NCBI GenBank assembly: GCA_003524085.1
Contig: DOEC01000022.1
Span: 12,576-28,723 of the forward strand
From: Bacillota bacterium
Lineage (GTDB): Bacteria; Bacillota_I; Bacilli_A; RF39; UBA660
DNA length: 16,148 nt
Reading direction: 5' to 3'
Part shown: positions 13,450 through 16,148 of the stretch, piece by piece
Numbering within the stretch: position 1 is the stretch's first letter
Layout: each line of letters starts with the position of its first letter
The notes under the pieces: model-generated
What the model saw: the letters and a program-made list of their open reading frames with translations, nothing else
Databases searched by the model: none
What the model was told of the DNA's origin: nothing
Position numbers and translations under genes: made by a program

Positions 13450-15590
13450 TGGAAACAAAAGAAAAAGATTATGAAAAATTAAAGAGTATTTTATCAAGTT
13501 ATATGGATAGTAAGTCTTTAGAAATAATAGACGAATACTATAACTATGCACTTAAGATATATGAAGGAATGACTAGACTTACTAAAGAAGAATATATTTG
13601 TCATGCAATAAGAGTTTCTACTATACTAGCTATGCTTAAGATGGATACAACTACAATAGGATGCGCTCTTATACATGAGGGGATCACTTTAGAGAAAGTT
13701 ACACCTGAAGAAATAACTGAGTATTTTGGGGTAGATGTGTTAACTATACTAAACTCAATTAGTAAGTTAAGTCATCTAAAGAGAACTTTTAAGGGAAATG
13801 ATACTGATAAATATAGAAGAATAGTAGTAGGACTTAGTGAAAACCCAATTAGTTTGTTTATTAAACTAGCTGATAGGTTAGACAATTTAAGAACAATGTA
13901 TGTTCATCCAAAGGAGCATATACTTGACGTGGTTGACGAAACAGAAAAAATATACATCCCAATAGCGCATAGGCTTGGTATTAAAACAATGAAGAGTGAA
14001 TTAGAAGATTTGTGTTTAAGATATAGTTATCCAGAGTTATATAACGAAGTACTAGAAAAAATTGATGCTAGTAAAGAAGAGTTAGAAAAGTCTTTATATA
14101 AAATGAGAGATGAGATAATAAATATTTTAAACGAGCATGAAATTAAGTATGAAATTACTTATAGAGTTAAGTCTGTAAGAGGCATATTTAATAAATTAAA
14201 AGCTGGTAAAAAATGGGAGGAAATATATGATTTACTAGGACTAAGAGTACTTGTAGAAAAAACAGAAGAGTGTTATTTAGTAGTAGGGCTAATTCATTCA
14301 AAGTTTAGGCCTATTCCTAAGAGATTTAAAGATTATATAGCTAATCCTAAAAATAATATGTATCAAAGTTTACATACTACTGTATTTGGAGTGGATGGTA
14401 ATATCTTTGAAGTACAGATACGTACTTATGAAATGAATGAAGTAGCTGAACATGGTGTAGCTTCACACTGGAGTTATAAAGAGCATACTGATGGGTCTAA
14501 GAAAAATGAGCTAGAAATGAAATTAGCACAGTTTAGAACTTTAATAGAAGTAAATGATATGGAAGATAATAGTGAGTTTTTTAAAGATTTAAATAACTCT
14601 ATAACAAAAGAATTTATTTATATATTTACCCCTAAAGGAGATATAATAGAACTACCTGTAGACTCAACACCAATAGATTTTGCATACAAAATACATAGTG
14701 AAGTAGGTAATACAACAATTGGAGCTTTAGTTAATGGAAAACAAGTTAGTTTAGACTATAAACTACAAGATGGGGATATAGTTGATTTAAGACGTGAAAA
14801 AGGACATACTCCATCAAAAGCATGGCTAAAGTTTGTTAAAACAGAAAGTGCTAAATCTAGAATTAGAAGTTATTTCTATAAAAAAGAAAAAGATAAATCT
14901 ATAGAAACTGGTAATGCTTTATTAAAAGAAGAGTTAAAGAAAAAACATATAAATGCAAATGAAGTATTAACTGAAGAAAATATTACTAAATTATGTGAAG
15001 AATTATCATGTGATAATTTTGACGAAATATGTTTAGGTATATCTAGTTTAAAATATACCCCAATAGTGGTAGTTAATAAACTTAATGATATAGTTAACCC
15101 TAAGAAAGACGATACAATTGAGAAGTTACTTGAAAATGACGTTGTAGTAAAAGATACTCCAAATGGTAAAATATTAATTGCAGGATACGGAGATATTTTG
15201 ACTAACTTAGCAAATTGTTGTAATCCAGTTTTGGGTGATGAGATAGTAGGATATATTACTAAGGGTAATGGTGTTACAATACATAGAAAAGACTGTAAAA
15301 TGATAGATGCAAATGGAGAAAGAATTATTAATGCTGAGTGGAATGATAAAGTAATGGATAAATTTATTACAAATATAAAAGTATATATTGACCCATCAAA
15401 TGAGCATTTAGTTGATATAATAAGTGTTGCTACAAAAAGTGATGTGTTAGTTACTTCTATAAATAATAAGGGTAACAACAAAGTAGACGATATATATGAA
15501 CTTGTTTGCAAAGTTAAGAATAAAGAAAGTTTAGATAAGTTCATGAATGATTTAAGAGGACTTAAATTTGTAAGTAAGGTGGAAAGATAA
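13449..15590 (+). CDS. rel: Rel/RSH (p)ppGpp synthetase with degenerate hydrolase domain
   Basis: A 713-residue long RSH protein with all domains. The N-terminal HD hydrolase domain covers about 25-170, but its HDxxED motif reads His76-Glu77-Gly-Ile-Thr80-Leu81. The Asp metal ligand is thus Glu and both catalytic acids are gone; His52, Asp142 and Asn146 remain. The synthetase domain (about 220-345) looks intact: YDLLGLRV, RFKD (292-295, the RxKD type of bifunctional enzymes), YQSLHTTV, EVQIRT, AEHGVASHW. TGS follows at about 388-448, a helical region, a zinc-finger-like segment with Cys590-Cys591 and Cys616, and an ACT domain at 641-713. It makes (p)ppGpp from GTP/GDP and ATP on starved ribosomes. 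The start overlaps the secDF stop (TAATG). The loss suggests a synthetase-only enzyme. Confidence 0.93.
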   Translation: METKEKDYEKLKSILSSYMDSKSLEIIDEYYNYALKIYEGMTRLTKEEYICHAIRVSTILAMLKMDTTTIGCALIHEGITLEKVTPEEITEYFGVDVLTILNSISKLSHLKRTFKGNDTDKYRRIVVGLSENPISLFIKLADRLDNLRTMYVHPKEHILDVVDETEKIYIPIAHRLGIKTMKSELEDLCLRYSYPELYNEVLEKIDASKEELEKSLYKMRDEIINILNEHEIKYEITYRVKSVRGIFNKLKAGKKWEEIYDLLGLRVLVEKTEECYLVVGLIHSKFRPIPKRFKDYIANPKNNMYQSLHTTVFGVDGNIFEVQIRTYEMNEVAEHGVASHWSYKEHTDGSKKNELEMKLAQFRTLIEVNDMEDNSEFFKDLNNSITKEFIYIFTPKGDIIELPVDSTPIDFAYKIHSEVGNTTIGALVNGKQVSLDYKLQDGDIVDLRREKGHTPSKAWLKFVKTESAKSRIRSYFYKKEKDKSIETGNALLKEELKKKHINANEVLTEENITKLCEELSCDNFDEICLGISSLKYTPIVVVNKLNDIVNPKKDDTIEKLLENDVVVKDTPNGKILIAGYGDILTNLANCCNPVLGDEIVGYITKGNGVTIHRKDCKMIDANGERIINAEWNDKVMDKFITNIKVYIDPSNEHLVDIISVATKSDVLVTSINNKGNNKVDDIYELVCKVKNKESLDKFMNDLRGLKFVSKVER

Positions 15591-16036
15591 TGAAAGTAGT
15601 AGTGCAAAGAAGTAAGAATAGTAAAGTTACAATTGATGGAAAAGTAAACGGAAGTATTGAACATGGTTTTGTGCTTTTATCTAGCTTTACTGATACAGAT
15701 ACATTAGAAATAGTTGACAAAATGATAGATAAAATATTAAATCTAAGAATATTTGAAGACGAGAATGAAAAAATGAATTTAAGTTTGTTAGATGTTAAAG
15801 GATCTATTTTAAATATTAGCCAGTTTACTTTATATGCTGACTGTAGTAAAGGAAGACGTCCAAGTTTTGTTAATGCAATGAAACCAGATGAGGCAACTAA
15901 GTTATATGACTACATGAATGAAAAGTTAAAAAGTCTAGTTCATACTGAAACTGGAATATTTGGTGCAGATATGAAAGTAGAAATATATAATGATGGACCT
16001 GTTACAATTATATTAGATTCAAAAGAATTGTTTTAA
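15590..16036 (+). CDS. dtd: D-aminoacyl-tRNA deacylase Dtd
   Basis: A 148-residue protein of normal family length, overlapping the rel stop by 1 nt (TAATG). Dtd removes D-amino acids, and glycine mischarged on tRNA-Ala, by hydrolysing the ester bond. The two active-site motifs are present: SQFTLYAD (77-84) and NDGPVTI (134-140) with the Gly136-Pro137 cis-proline pair that rejects L-amino acids. KGRRPSF (87-93) is also typical. In Bacillus dtd (yrvI) likewise follows rel, so this is the conserved order. It ends the operon: the terminator stem starts within its stop codon. Confidence 0.96.
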   Translation: MKVVVQRSKNSKVTIDGKVNGSIEHGFVLLSSFTDTDTLEIVDKMIDKILNLRIFEDENEKMNLSLLDVKGSILNISQFTLYADCSKGRRPSFVNAMKPDEATKLYDYMNEKLKSLVHTETGIFGADMKVEIYNDGPVTIILDSKELF

Positions 16037-16063
16037 AAGTACTTGAAAAATAGTACTTTTTTT
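16035..16063 (+). terminator. Terminator of the comN-secDF-rel-dtd operon
   Basis: AAAAGTACT (16035-16043) pairs perfectly with AGTACTTTT (16052-16060) around TGAAAAAT, followed by three more T. The stem begins in the dtd stop codon. Confidence 0.8.
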
Positions 16064-16102
16064 GATAAGATTATCTTGTAATAAAGATAGGAAGTGAAGT
16101 AC

Positions 16103-16148
16103 ATGAAAAATAACTTTTTAGTACAAAACAAAGTACAAATGGGGGGGG
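16103..16148 (+). CDS. Start of an unidentified gene, cut by the window end
   Basis: ATG 16103 after AGGAAG (16089-16094) opens a frame reading MKNNFLVQNKVQMGG up to the window end. Only 15 codons are visible, too few to name a product. The last eight bases are a run of G inside the frame, very unusual for this AT-rich sequence. It may be a contig-end artefact or a real slippery tract. Confidence 0.4.
   Translation, partial: MKNNFLVQNKVQMGG

Noticed and set aside
1..16148. DGR reverse transcriptase, template repeat, CRISPR array or insertion sequence
   Set aside because: I looked for each on both strands. No YxDD reverse transcriptase, no second copy of the 1317-1442 segment, no regularly spaced direct repeats and no transposase is present.

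Overview
The window comes from a very AT-rich, low-GC Gram-positive bacterium. It probably belongs to an uncultured, host-associated lineage of Bacilli near the RF39/Erysipelotrichia/Mollicutes side. Four things support this. The codon use is strongly A/T-ending, with AGA arginine and ATA isoleucine. The Shine-Dalgarno sites and sigma-A promoters are of Firmicutes type. The order comN-secDF-rel-dtd matches the Bacillus order with recJ and apt missing between secDF and rel. TGA is used as a real stop, and tryptophan is encoded by TGG, so this is genetic code 11 and not the Mycoplasma code. The species cannot be named from the sequence.

Layout. (1) 1-1600: a secreted or membrane-anchored surface protein with its own terminator. 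Near its C-terminus lies a GC-rich, adenine-poor patch of about 125 bp that looks like the variable region of a diversity-generating retroelement (DGR) target. (2) 1602-4160: ymfF-ymfH, two overlapping genes for an M16B peptidase pair in which one subunit carries the zinc site and the other the R/Y pair. (3) 4201-4478: a promoter, tRNA-Ile(GAT), tRNA-Glu(TTC) and two tandem terminators. (4) 4492-4635, minus strand: an apparent undescribed small RNA gene with a near-consensus promoter, two tandem copies of a covarying hairpin motif, and an intrinsic terminator converging on the tRNA terminators. (5) 4739-5821: hemW. (6) 5861-5982: a short promoter-RNA-terminator unit whose RNA can fold as a pseudoknot, followed by inverted repeats around a second promoter. 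(7) 6104-9870: a heterodimeric ABC exporter with one degenerate and one consensus ATP site. (8) 9893-10289: ssrA (tmRNA), followed without an obvious terminator by an unrecognised 174-residue protein. (9) 10932-16063: the overlapping operon comN-secDF-rel-dtd, closed by a terminator. (10) The first codons of one more gene, running into a G8 tract at the window edge.

How the parts relate. Most of the window is housekeeping: translation (tRNAs, tmRNA rescue, D-aminoacyl-tRNA proofreading), protein export (SecDF), alarmone metabolism (Rel) and heme trafficking (HemW). The accessory elements are the surface protein with its hypervariable-looking patch, the ABC exporter with its leader and candidate operators, and the minus-strand RNA. 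Two core proteins lack residues usually needed for a core activity. The Rel hydrolase domain has lost its HD...ED motif, while its synthetase looks intact. The SecF half of SecDF has Asn where the family has an Asp linked to proton coupling.

The best candidates for something new are the minus-strand RNA at 4492-4600, the leader RNA upstream of the ABC exporter, and the variable patch in the surface protein, whose template repeat and reverse transcriptase would have to lie outside this window.
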